Below the pieces are notes generated by a model, which saw only the letters and a list, made by a program, of their open reading frames with translations, was not told the origin of the DNA and ran no database searches. This document shows positions 1-5,383 of a stretch of 5,383 nucleotides of DNA, piece after piece (the first letter of the stretch is position 1; each line of letters opens with the position of its first letter). This stretch comes from Sedimenticola sp. (GTDB lineage Bacteria; Pseudomonadota; Gammaproteobacteria; Chromatiales; Chromatiaceae), in assembly GCA_027023915.1 (NCBI GenBank), contig JALVUB010000225.1, forward strand, positions 1-5,383, read 5' to 3'. A program made the position numbers and the translations under genes.

Positions 1-2289
1 CCCCTCGTGGGCGGCAAGAACGCCTCCCTGGGCGAGATGATCTCCAAGCTCTCCGCCGCCGGGGTACGGGTGCCCGACGGCTTTGCCACCACCGCCGGCG
101 CTTTCCGCCGTTTCCTGGAGGCCAACGGCCTGGACGCCCGCATCCGCCCCCTGCTGGAGCAGCTCGACGTGGCGGACGTGACCGCCCTGGCCGAGGCCGG
201 GCGCACCATCCGCGGATGGATAGAGGCGGCGCCTCTCACCCCCGAGCTTGAAGAGGCGGTGCGGGCGGCCTATGCCGAAATGGGCGAGCCGGTGGTGGCA
301 GTGCGCTCCTCGGCCACCGCCGAGGATCTGCCCGACGCCTCCTTCGCCGGCCAGCAGGAGACCTATCTCAACGTCCGCGGCATCGACGAACTGCTGCGCC
401 ACTTGCGGCTGGTCTTCGCCTCGCTCTACAACGACCGCGCCATTGCCTACCGCGTCCACCAGGGCTTCGATCACCACTCGGTGGCCCTCTCCGCCGGCAT
501 CCAGCGCATGGTGCGCTCCGATATGGGCTCATCGGGGGTCATGTTCACCCTCGACACCGAATCGGGCTTCCGCGAGGTGGTCTTCATCACCGCCGCCTAC
601 GGCCTGGGCGAAACCGTGGTGCAGGGGGCGGTGAACCCCGACGAGTTCTATGTCCACAAGCCGACGCTCGACGCCGGCCGTCCCGCCATTTTGCGCCGCG
701 CCCTCGGCAGCAAGATGATCCGCATGGTCTATGCCCCTTCGGGCGGCACCCGCACGGAAGAGGTTCCACAAGCTTTGCGAAGCCGCTTTTCCCTGACCGA
801 CAACCAGGTGGAAGAGCTGGCCCGCCACGCCATCGCCATCGAGACCCACTATGGCCGCCCCATGGACATCGAATGGGGGCTGGACGGCGAGGATGGACGG
901 CTCTACATCCTCCAGGCCCGCCCCGAGACGGTGCAGAGCCGCCCGCGCTCGGGGCTGGAGGAGTACCGCCTGGAAGAGCGGGGACCGGTGCTCTGCCGCG
1001 GCCGCGCCATCGGCCAGCGCATCGGCAGCGGCACCGCGCGGGTGGTGGCCGACGCCTCCCGCATGGCGCTGGTGCGGGAAGGGGACGTGCTGGTCACCGA
1101 CATGACCGATCCCGACTGGGAACCCATCATGAAGCGCGCCTCGGCCATCGTCACCAACCGTGGCGGCCGCACCTGCCATGCCGCCATCATCGCCCGCGAG
1201 ATGGGCATTCCCGCCGTGGTGGGCTGTGGCGACGCCACCGAACGGATCGCCGACGGCACGCCGGTCACCGTCTCCTGCGCCGAGGGCGACGAAGGGGTGG
1301 TCTATGAGGGCAGGTTGCGCTATGAGGTGCTGACCACCGACGCGGGCGAGATGCCGAAGCTGCCGGTGAAAATCATGATGAACGTGGCCTCGCCGGAGCG
1401 GGCCTTCACCTTCGCCCAGCTTCCCAATGACGGCGTGGGACTGGCGCGGCTGGAGTTCATCATCAACAACACCATCGGCGTCCACCCCAGGGCGCTGCTG
1501 GAATTCGAACAACTACCCGCGTCCCTGCAACAGCAGATCGAAGAGCGCGTTGCCGGCTATGACAGCCCCCGCGCCTTCTACGTGCAAAAGCTGGCCGAAG
1601 GTATCGCCACCCTGGCCGCCGCCTTCCATCCGAAACCGGTGATCGTGCGCCTCTCCGACTTCAAGTCCAACGAATACGCCAACCTGCTCGGCGGCGACCG
1701 CTACGAGCCCCGAGAGGAGAACCCCATGATCGGCTTCCGCGGCGCCTCCCGCTACATCTCCGACGCCTTCCGTCCCTGCTTCGAGCTGGAGTGCGAGGCG
1801 TTGAAGTTCGTGCGCGACCGCATGGGCCTCACCAACGTGGAGGTGATGATCCCCTTCGTGCGCACCCTGGACGAGGCGCGCGAGGTGGTGGAACTGCTGG
1901 CGGAAAACGGCCTGAAGCGGGGTGAAAACGGGTTGCGTGTCATCATGATGTGCGAGATCCCCTCCAACGCCCTGCTGGCGGACGACTTCCTGGAACACTT
2001 CGACGGTTTCTCCATCGGCTCCAACGACCTCACCCAGCTCACCCTGGGGCTGGACCGCGACTCGGCCCTGGTGGCCGACCGCTTCGACGAGCGCAACCCT
2101 GCGGTGAAAAGGCTGCTCGCCCTGGCCATCGAGGCCGCCCGCCGCCACCGCAAGTACGTGGGCATCTGCGGACAGGGGCCGTCGGACCACCCCGACCTCG
2201 CCGCCTGGCTCCTCGAACAGGGCATCGAAAGCATCTCCCTCAACCCCGACACCGTGGTCAAGACCTGGCTTCGCCTGGCGGGGCGATGA
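1..2289 (+). CDS. ppsA: Phosphoenolpyruvate synthase (pyruvate, water dikinase), 5' end missing
   Basis: PpsA converts pyruvate, ATP and water to phosphoenolpyruvate, AMP and phosphate, and is the cytosolic entry step of gluconeogenesis from C3 compounds. The frame is open from base 1, giving 762 codons. The first residues ([13 protein letters not shown]) match the family about 22 residues after the usual start, so the true start lies outside the window; the GTG at 7 is not a start. Numbering from base 1, the N-terminal ATP-grasp/pyruvate-binding domain covers about 1-335 ([20 protein letters not shown] near 101). The swivelling phosphohistidine domain follows, with GGRTCHAAI and catalytic His393 (codon 1177-1179). 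The C-terminal TIM-barrel PEP/pyruvate domain has [21 protein letters not shown] and Cys723 in [11 protein letters not shown], matching the catalytic Cys of pyruvate phosphate dikinase. Thr391, two residues before the His, is the residue PpsR phosphorylates in this family. The stop codon overlaps the ppsR start. From memory the sequence is closely similar to the 792-residue E. coli enzyme. Confidence 0.98.
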   Translation, partial: PLVGGKNASLGEMISKLSAAGVRVPDGFATTAGAFRRFLEANGLDARIRPLLEQLDVADVTALAEAGRTIRGWIEAAPLTPELEEAVRAAYAEMGEPVVAVRSSATAEDLPDASFAGQQETYLNVRGIDELLRHLRLVFASLYNDRAIAYRVHQGFDHHSVALSAGIQRMVRSDMGSSGVMFTLDTESGFREVVFITAAYGLGETVVQGAVNPDEFYVHKPTLDAGRPAILRRALGSKMIRMVYAPSGGTRTEEVPQALRSRFSLTDNQVEELARHAIAIETHYGRPMDIEWGLDGEDGRLYILQARPETVQSRPRSGLEEYRLEERGPVLCRGRAIGQRIGSGTARVVADASRMALVREGDVLVTDMTDPDWEPIMKRASAIVTNRGGRTCHAAIIAREMGIPAVVGCGDATERIADGTPVTVSCAEGDEGVVYEGRLRYEVLTTDAGEMPKLPVKIMMNVASPERAFTFAQLPNDGVGLARLEFIINNTIGVHPRALLEFEQLPASLQQQIEERVAGYDSPRAFYVQKLAEGIATLAAAFHPKPVIVRLSDFKSNEYANLLGGDRYEPREENPMIGFRGASRYISDAFRPCFELECEALKFVRDRMGLTNVEVMIPFVRTLDEAREVVELLAENGLKRGENGLRVIMMCEIPSNALLADDFLEHFDGFSIGSNDLTQLTLGLDRDSALVADRFDERNPAVKRLLALAIEAARRHRKYVGICGQGPSDHPDLAAWLLEQGIESISLNPDTVVKTWLRLAGR

Positions 2290-3083
2290 AGCGGAAGGTC
2301 TTCGTCCTCTCCGACCACACCGGTCTCACCGCCGACGCCATGGCGCGGGCGCTGCTGGCGCAGTTTCCCGGGGAGGCGCACGAAGTCATCCACCGCCCCT
2401 TCCTCGACAACCACGAGAAGGTGGAGGCGGTGGCGGCGGAAATCGAAAAGGAAAGGGCGCCCCTGGTCTTCAGCTCCCTGGTGGACCCCCGGGCGCGCGA
2501 GCGCATCGCCCAAGCGTCCGGTGAGGGGCTGTTCGATTTCTTCCGGGACTACACCCCGCGCCTGGAGCAACTGCTGGGCAGGCAGGCGGAGCCGGTTGCC
2601 GGCCGGCTCCACGGCATCGCCGACCACGGCCTCTATCACGAGCGCATCCGCGCCCTGGACTACAGCATGGTCCACGACGACGGCGCGGTGACCCGCAACT
2701 ACGGGGCCGCCGACGTCATCCTGGTGGGGGTGTCGCGCAGCGGCAAGACTCCCACCTCCCTCTATCTGGCCCTCCACTACGGCCTCAAGGCGGCCAACTA
2801 TCCGCTTGTGGAAGAAGACCTGGAAAGAGACACCCTGCCCGCCGTGCTGGCCCCCCACCGCCACAAGCTGGTGGGGCTCACCCTGGAACCGGCCCAGCTC
2901 CAGCGCATCCGCGCCCAGCGGCGCGGGTCGGGACGTTATGCCTCACTGGAGCAGTGCCGCTGGGAAGTACGGCAAGCAGAAGCCCTTTTCCGCCGCCACC
3001 GCGTCCCGGTGATCGACACCACCGCCATCTCCATCGAGGAAATCGCGGCGCGCATCCGTTCCAACTTCCTTGGGCGCTCATAA
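2286..3083 (+). CDS. ppsR: PEP synthetase regulatory protein (bifunctional kinase/pyrophosphorylase)
   Basis: PpsR is a DUF299-family (kinase-PPPase) enzyme. It inactivates PpsA by ADP-dependent phosphorylation of the Thr next to its catalytic His, and reactivates it by phosphate-dependent dephosphorylation that yields pyrophosphate. The product is 265 residues, slightly shorter than the 277 of E. coli. Visible family marks are the N-terminal [12 protein letters not shown] (the family SD-TG-TA region), HDDG near 136, the P-loop GVSRSGKT at 148-155 followed by [23 protein letters not shown], the [12 protein letters not shown] segment, and the C-terminal [13 protein letters not shown]. The ATG at 2286 is chosen because the protein begins there with the family's conserved start; the frame is open further upstream, but only as a shadow inside ppsA. 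The ATG overlaps the ppsA TGA (ATGA), with only a weak G-rich stretch (GCGGGG) before it, which suggests translational coupling to its own substrate enzyme. In E. coli the two genes are divergent, so this same-strand order is a different arrangement. Confidence 0.97.
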   Translation: MKRKVFVLSDHTGLTADAMARALLAQFPGEAHEVIHRPFLDNHEKVEAVAAEIEKERAPLVFSSLVDPRARERIAQASGEGLFDFFRDYTPRLEQLLGRQAEPVAGRLHGIADHGLYHERIRALDYSMVHDDGAVTRNYGAADVILVGVSRSGKTPTSLYLALHYGLKAANYPLVEEDLERDTLPAVLAPHRHKLVGLTLEPAQLQRIRAQRRGSGRYASLEQCRWEVRQAEALFRRHRVPVIDTTAISIEEIAARIRSNFLGRS

Positions 3084-3127
3084 AAATTCGTCTTAGGCTT
3101 CGCCCACACCGGCCGACAAGGAAGTTG
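3062..3127. repeat. 11-bp inverted repeat across the ppsR stop
   Basis: CAACTTCCTTG (3062-3072) and CAAGGAAGTTG (3117-3127) are perfect inverted copies separated by 44 bases. Inside them GGCG (3073-3076) can pair with CGCC (3101-3104), stacking onto the outer stem. The left arm lies in the last ppsR codons. The right arm contains an AAGGAAG that could act as a Shine-Dalgarno sequence for the small gene starting at 3137. No T tract follows, so an intrinsic terminator is unlikely. A role in gating translation of the small gene, or in stabilising the upstream mRNA end, is inference only. Confidence 0.5.
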
Positions 3128-3136
3128 AAAGGAGAG

Positions 3137-3376
3137 ATGTGCAGCGACAAACCGACAATGATCCAGAGCTTGGACAACCAGCAGGAAAAGGACGAACTCA
3201 TCTCCGTTCTGTGGAGGTTGAAAAACGCCGCCGGCTGGGTGAACTTTGGCCATCTGCTGCACGACCGCAAACTGCGCTCCGCCTTCATCAGGCAGGCAGC
3301 CAACTCCCCTTTCAGCGAAATCCGTCACGCCGCCCGGCGGGCGAGGGAACTCAACAATCAGGGATGGCTGGGATAA
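3137..3376 (+). CDS. Small basic protein of unknown function
   Basis: This frame encodes 79 residues beginning MCSDKPTMIQSL. The ATG at 3137 follows AAAGGAG (3128-3134) very closely (2-base gap) and AAGGAAG (3118-3124) at a 12-base gap. A second in-frame ATG at 3158 (Met8) is the alternative but lies 23 bases from the nearest purine-rich site. I do not recognise a family. It has no signal peptide, membrane segment or Cys cluster. Residues 14-48 (an acidic QQEKDE, then LISVLWRLKNAAGWVNFGHLLHDRKL) and 49-73 (AFIRQAANSPFSEIRHAARRAREL) look like amphipathic helices, and the second half is rich in Arg/His. This would suit a small helical protein that binds nucleic acid or another protein. It starts 53 bases after ppsR on the same strand and could share its transcript. 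The frame ends 32 bases before the convergent tRNA gene. The RBS, coherent composition and exact fit between the flanking genes support a real gene; the function is unknown. Confidence 0.68.
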   Translation: MCSDKPTMIQSLDNQQEKDELISVLWRLKNAAGWVNFGHLLHDRKLRSAFIRQAANSPFSEIRHAARRARELNNQGWLG

Positions 3377-3408
3377 GAGAAGCTGTTGGCGACAACTGTG
3401 TATCAAAA

Positions 3409-3495
3409 TGGTGCCCAGGGCGGGATTTGAACCCGCATGAGGTCGCCCTCGAGGGATTTTAAGTCCCTTGCGTCTACCAATTTCGCCACCTGGGC
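3409..3495 (-). tRNA. tRNA-Leu (anticodon UAA)
   Basis: The - strand reads as a complete class II tRNA of 87 nt including an encoded CCA (3409-3411). The acceptor stem GCCCAGG/CCTGGGC (3489-3495 and 3413-3419) pairs perfectly. The D arm is GCG-AAATTGGTAGA-CGC. The anticodon stem AGGGA/TCCCT encloses the loop CTTAAAA, which places TAA at positions 34-36. The long variable arm has a GAGG/CCTC stem, and the T arm is GCGGG-TTCAAAT-CCCGC. The anticodon and overall sequence match the E. coli leuZ type, which reads UUA and UUG codons. It is transcribed toward the small gene at 3137-3376. No duplicated 3'-end fragment that would mark an integrated element is visible in this window. Confidence 0.98.
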
Positions 3496-3509
3496 CGTGA
3501 CCCGACCGG

Positions 3510-3518
3510 ATTCTACCA
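3510..3518 (-). promoter_or_regulatory. Extended -10 promoter of the tRNA-Leu gene
   Basis: On the - strand TGGTAGAAT fits an extended -10 element (TGN followed by TAGAAT, one mismatch from TATAAT). It ends 14 bases before the tRNA 5' end, so transcription would start about 7-8 bases upstream of the mature tRNA. The bases after it (CCGGTCGGG) form a GC-rich discriminator, as is typical of stable-RNA promoters under stringent (ppGpp) control. No good -35 hexamer sits at 16-18 bases, which agrees with reliance on the extended -10. The stringent control is inferred from the base composition. Confidence 0.6.
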
Positions 3519-3553
3519 TTTACCCCCACGCTGCTCTTCCCAAACAGCCTGAA

Positions 3554-3559
3554 TTGACC
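3554..3559 (+). promoter_or_regulatory. Possible -35 element for the membrane-protein gene
   Basis: TTGACC matches five of six bases of the sigma-70 -35 consensus and lies in the divergent gap between the tRNA-Leu promoter and the gene starting at 3610. There is no convincing -10 hexamer 16-18 bases downstream (the bases there read TCCACG or nearby), so this is only a tentative half-promoter. Confidence 0.2.
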
Positions 3560-3609
3560 GAAGATTGAGGCCAGATTCCACGCCTTGCTGCAACCAAGCG
3601 GGAAAGCCC

Positions 3610-4386
3610 ATGTCCCCCCTGAACAAATTATCGAGAATCCTCGGAAAGTCCATCACCTGGGCCTTTTCCGGCGCGCTGTACGGCGGTTTTTTCACCGGGC
3701 TGTTCGGTTACATGGCGATGTGGGACGGCGTCGATGCCTGGGGGCCGTTCCTGGTGGCCCCATTTGTTTCGGGAATGGTCATTGCCGCCTTCTTCGGCAG
3801 CATGTTGGTGGCCCTGGGCGGGACACTCAGTGGCATTCTCACCGCCATCTCCTACCAACTGGTTTTCTCCAACGGTCATCACCCGCTCTTGCTGCTGACA
3901 CTCTCTTTCATCGTCGGGCTGGTGGCCGGCACCTTTTTTACCCGCAGGGAGATCCACGAATCCCAGCCTCTGGCGCAAGCGGTGGCGGGGCTGGCCGCCG
4001 GGTTGGCGAGCGGTCCCATCCTCTTCGTACTGGCCAGGGCCCTCGAGATCGGTCACGCCACCACCGCCTTGAGCGCCCTTTCCGTCTCCCTGGTGGGGCT
4101 CTTCTACGTGGCGGCCATCCAGTATCTGCCCGGCACTTTCAAACGGGGCCTGGCGGAAAGGCTGGGCGGTCCTCTGGTTTCCGGCGTGGTCGCCGCCGCG
4201 GTGGCCGCCGTCTTCTGGCTTATCGGTGAAAGCTACATGACCATCCCACTCTACAACCAAGAAAACAGTTACCAGATGATTTTGGACGCCACCCCCTGGG
4301 GCCTGCTGGGCGGCGCCATGGGCGGTGCTTTTGGCGGCGCCATGCTGGAAATCCTGGGCATCCGTCTCGAAGAACACATTGCTTGA
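3610..4386 (+). CDS. Polytopic integral membrane protein of unknown function
   Basis: This gene encodes a 258-residue protein (MSPLNKLSRILGKSITW...) with about seven or eight hydrophobic segments, at roughly 15-37, 46-69, 71-87, 92-110, 121-142, 153-173, 188-206 and 230-251. It therefore resides in the inner membrane. The short basic N-terminus (K6, R9, K13) suggests a cytoplasmic N-terminus. Many helices carry small-residue patterns (GALYGGFFTGLFG, GLAAGLASG, GGAMGGAFGGAM) typical of tightly packed helix bundles, channels or transporters. Acidic, basic or Asn-rich loops lie at 111-120 (TRREIHESQP) and 214-227. I do not recognise the family and see no catalytic or cofactor motif. The ATG at 3610 is preferred, with a weak GGGAAA before it. 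A TTG at 3565 would add 15 residues with no hydrophobic or conserved look. It is divergent from the tRNA-Leu gene. The stop is followed by the AT-rich gap before the Uri gene. Confidence 0.85.
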   Translation: MSPLNKLSRILGKSITWAFSGALYGGFFTGLFGYMAMWDGVDAWGPFLVAPFVSGMVIAAFFGSMLVALGGTLSGILTAISYQLVFSNGHHPLLLLTLSFIVGLVAGTFFTRREIHESQPLAQAVAGLAAGLASGPILFVLARALEIGHATTALSALSVSLVGLFYVAAIQYLPGTFKRGLAERLGGPLVSGVVAAAVAAVFWLIGESYMTIPLYNQENSYQMILDATPWGLLGGAMGGAFGGAMLEILGIRLEEHIA

Positions 4387-4429
4387 ATTATTGCAGCAAC
4401 CATAAATAAACCAGACATCCGTCTAATAT
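4379..4429 (+). promoter_or_regulatory. AT-rich gap with weak promoter-like elements
   Basis: The 51 bases between the membrane-protein stop and the GTG at 4438 are much richer in A and T than the rest of the window. TTGCTT (4379-4384) followed after 16 bases by CATAAA (4401-4406) is a passable sigma-70 pair. TAATAT (4424-4429) is another -10-like hexamer but lacks a matching -35. Either could drive the Uri and thioredoxin-like genes. I see no inverted repeat or T tract that would end transcription from upstream, so read-through is equally possible. Confidence 0.25.
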
Positions 4430-4437
4430 TATTTCCG

Positions 4438-4899
4438 GTGTACCCAAAAGCTCATTTCCAGAAAGCGGAAACCGCCGGTCACTGTAGTTATCAACTGCTC
4501 ATTCATGTAGAAAAAACCGCGCCGATCGAGATCGGCGCCCTGGGCAGACACCGCTTCGACCAGGGGTGGTATCTCTATACAGGCAGCGCCCGCCGCAACC
4601 TGAATGCAAGACTGAGCCGCCATCTGAGAAAAAACAAAAAGTTGCGCTGGCACATCGACTATCTGCTGTCGGCGCCGTCCGCCAGGGTGGTGGCGGTTTT
4701 TACTTCCAGTATTGGTGAGTGCCGCTGGAACCAGTCTGTAAAGGGCAGGGTTACCACCCCCCGCTTCGGCGCCAGCGACTGCAAAGACGGCTGTGGCGCT
4801 CATCTGAAAAGGATTACTGAAAACACCGCCAAACGACTGCTGGCGCAAAAGCGGCGTAAAACGCTATGCTTCAAGATAGAAAAAATGGGGAGGAGTTAA
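4438..4899 (+). CDS. Uri-superfamily (DUF123, GIY-YIG-like) putative endonuclease
   Basis: The 153-residue product matches the DUF123/COG1833 family, predicted endonucleases of the Uri (GIY-YIG) superfamily. Visible marks in order are the strand CSYQLLIHV (16-24), the glycine turn IGALG (32-36), GWYLYTGSA (43-51, the YIG-like element), LNARLSRHLR (55-64, with the candidate catalytic Arg), the diagnostic WHIDYLL (71-77), Glu94 in GECRW, and FGASDC (110-115) followed by CGAHL (119-123). The ancestral nuclease chemistry is metal-dependent phosphodiester cleavage, but the substrate of this family is not settled. After the domain comes a basic tail (about 128-153) rich in Lys and Arg. The GTG at 4438 is the only canonical start before the domain and has no Shine-Dalgarno sequence. 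The frame is open upstream to the TGA of the preceding gene. The stop lies 4 bases before the thioredoxin-like gene, so the two are probably cotranscribed. The family call is firm; the activity is inferred. Confidence 0.88.
   Translation: MYPKAHFQKAETAGHCSYQLLIHVEKTAPIEIGALGRHRFDQGWYLYTGSARRNLNARLSRHLRKNKKLRWHIDYLLSAPSARVVAVFTSSIGECRWNQSVKGRVTTPRFGASDCKDGCGAHLKRITENTAKRLLAQKRRKTLCFKIEKMGRS
4889..4895 (+). promoter_or_regulatory. Strong ribosome-binding site of the thioredoxin-like gene
   Basis: GGAGGAG lies 8 bases before the ATG at 4904, inside the last codons of the Uri gene. It settles the start at 4904 over the overlapping ATG at 4908, which is in another frame. It also implies stronger translation than for the upstream Uri gene, which has no such site. 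Confidence 0.8.
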
Positions 4900-4903
4900 A
4901 AAG

Positions 4904-5308
4904 ATGGATGCCACCGCCATCGTCACCATCGGTTTTGTCGCGGCCTTGTTGGGCTGGTTTTTCTACATGGGTCACACCGCCAAGGCCGCGGTGGGTCGTT
5001 CCGCAACGCTGCTAAGCAGGAAGATTCCCGAGCTGGACGACAAAAAGGGGCCGGTTCTGGTTTACTGTTTCAGCCCCAAATGCGGCCCCTGCCGGCGAAT
5101 GTTGCCGGTGATCGACGATCTGAAGGAAGAGACCGGACGGGTAGTGAAATTTGATGTCACCAGCGACATGGCGCTGGCCCAGCAAATGGGTATCCGCGCC
5201 ACCCCTACCCTGCTGCTGGTGGCCGGCGGTCAGGTCCAGCAGGTGCTCATCGGCGCCCAGCCCGCCGACAAGCTGCGTGGGCTGCTGCAACAACCCCAGC
5301 CGGCCTGA
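4904..5308 (+). CDS. Membrane-anchored thioredoxin-like protein (CGPC)
   Basis: The gene encodes 134 residues. Residues 5-22 (AIVTIGFVAALLGWFFYM) form one hydrophobic segment with no lipobox or obvious signal-peptidase site, so it is probably a membrane anchor. A linker (23-48) leads to a thioredoxin fold: strand VLVYCFSP (51-58), active site CGPC at 60-63 preceded by Lys where thioredoxin has Trp, an alpha helix with RRMLPVIDDL, strand VVKFDVT, and the cis-proline motif IRATPTLLL (Pro101), then the G-x-G turn and final strand. The CGPC and cis-Pro point to dithiol-disulfide exchange with an unknown partner. An additional Cys55 lies five residues before the active site. Positive charges (K27, R32, R39, K40) flank the anchor on its C-terminal side, with Asp2 on the N-terminal side. 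By the positive-inside rule this puts the catalytic domain in the cytoplasm, although a periplasmic orientation cannot be excluded. It starts 4 bases after the Uri gene. It is not classical TrxA, which lacks the anchor and has WCGPC. Confidence 0.9.
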   Translation: MDATAIVTIGFVAALLGWFFYMGHTAKAAVGRSATLLSRKIPELDDKKGPVLVYCFSPKCGPCRRMLPVIDDLKEETGRVVKFDVTSDMALAQQMGIRATPTLLLVAGGQVQQVLIGAQPADKLRGLLQQPQPA

Positions 5309-5345
5309 ACCTGAAAAACCGGAAAACGCTTTTCTCCTTTGGGAG

Positions 5346-5380
5346 GCTCTGATAAAAGCCATCCTTGGCTTTATCAGAGC
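5346..5380. repeat. Strong hairpin-forming inverted repeat at the right edge
   Basis: GCTCTGATAAAAGCCA (5346-5361) pairs with TGGCTTTATCAGAGC (5366-5380) around a TCCT loop: 15 base pairs with a single bulged A (one of 5354-5357). It lies 37 bases after the thioredoxin-like stop. It could be a transcription terminator, but the bases after it (ACG) do not start a T tract and the window ends there. The alternative is a dispersed palindromic repeat or the end of a small mobile element. The fold is certain from the sequence; its class is not. Confidence 0.75.
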
Positions 5381-5383
5381 ACG

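Noticed and set aside
529..1512. 327-codon open frame on the - strand inside ppsA
   Set aside because: It is a shadow of a GC-rich gene. ppsA is unmistakable on the + strand, and the antisense translation is His/Gly/Ala-rich low-complexity with no family features. The same holds for the long - strand frames at 1513-2190, 1752-2864 and 3628-4377.
3059..3130. attC-like integron site (TTCCAAC ... GTTGAAA)
   Set aside because: The ends are near RYYYAAC/GTTRRRY but fail at the outer bases. The 11-bp stem is continuous without the unpaired spacers and extrahelical bases of attC, and it overlaps the conserved ppsR coding end. No integrase or cassette array is present.
3384..3395. GTTG-GCGA-CAAC hairpin after the small gene, as a terminator
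   Set aside because: There are only 4 base pairs with a GNRA loop, and no T tract follows on the + strand. It is too weak to annotate as a terminator.
3246..3462. Open frames reading VPRAGFEPA and CPGRDLNPHE on the + strand, and GGEIGRRKGLKIPRG on the - strand
   Set aside because: These are well-known artefacts of translating the tRNA-Leu gene or its complement. The tRNA fold is complete, so they are not proteins.
3409..3495. tRNA-Leu as the attachment site of an integrated element
   Set aside because: tRNA-Leu genes are common integration targets, but no integrase gene and no direct repeat of the tRNA 3' end are visible in the window.
3565..3609. TTG-initiated 15-residue extension of the membrane protein
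   Set aside because: It has no clear RBS, and the added residues do not resemble a signal or membrane segment. The ATG at 3610 gives a typical basic N-terminus just before the first helix.
5322..5334. Small GAAAA-CGC-TTTTC palindrome after the thioredoxin-like gene
   Set aside because: Five AT-rich base pairs with a 3-base loop are readily expected by chance and too weak to act as a terminator. The strong hairpin at 5346-5380 is the notable structure here.

Overview
The window looks like a chromosomal segment of a high-GC proteobacterium, most likely a gammaproteobacterium. The reasons are the very close match of the first gene to enterobacterial-type PEP synthase as I remember it, its pairing with the PpsR regulator, a class II tRNA-Leu with encoded CCA, and strongly GC-biased third codon positions. 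I cannot name the genus. No phage, transposon, CRISPR array or defence system is visible.

Layout: (1) Positions 1-3083 hold a two-gene unit on the + strand: ppsA (phosphoenolpyruvate synthase, missing about 22 N-terminal residues off the left edge) and ppsR (the bifunctional kinase/phosphorylase that switches PpsA off and on). They overlap by an ATGA. The target threonine and catalytic histidine are both visible in PpsA, so this is a complete gluconeogenic control module. (2) Positions 3137-3376 hold a small, basic, unrecognised protein, preceded by an 11-bp inverted repeat that straddles the ppsR stop codon and this gene's ribosome-binding region. (3) A tRNA-Leu(UAA) gene lies on the - strand at 3409-3495, convergent with the small gene, with an extended -10 promoter at 3510-3518. 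(4) Positions 3610-4386 encode a polytopic, Gly/Ala-rich membrane protein of unknown function, divergent from the tRNA. (5) Positions 4438-4899 encode a Uri-superfamily (DUF123, GIY-YIG-like) putative endonuclease. Four bases later, 4904-5308 encodes a membrane-anchored thioredoxin-like protein with a CGPC active site. (6) The right edge carries a strong 15-bp hairpin at 5346-5380 without a visible T tract.

The ppsA-ppsR pair is the only part with a firmly interpretable joint function. The downstream genes look like ordinary housekeeping or accessory genes packed tightly on the + strand. I do not see convincing evidence of a new multi-gene system. The points most worth a second look are the two inverted repeats, the unknown small protein, and the Uri gene, which has no Shine-Dalgarno sequence and is separated from the preceding membrane protein by a single in-frame stop.
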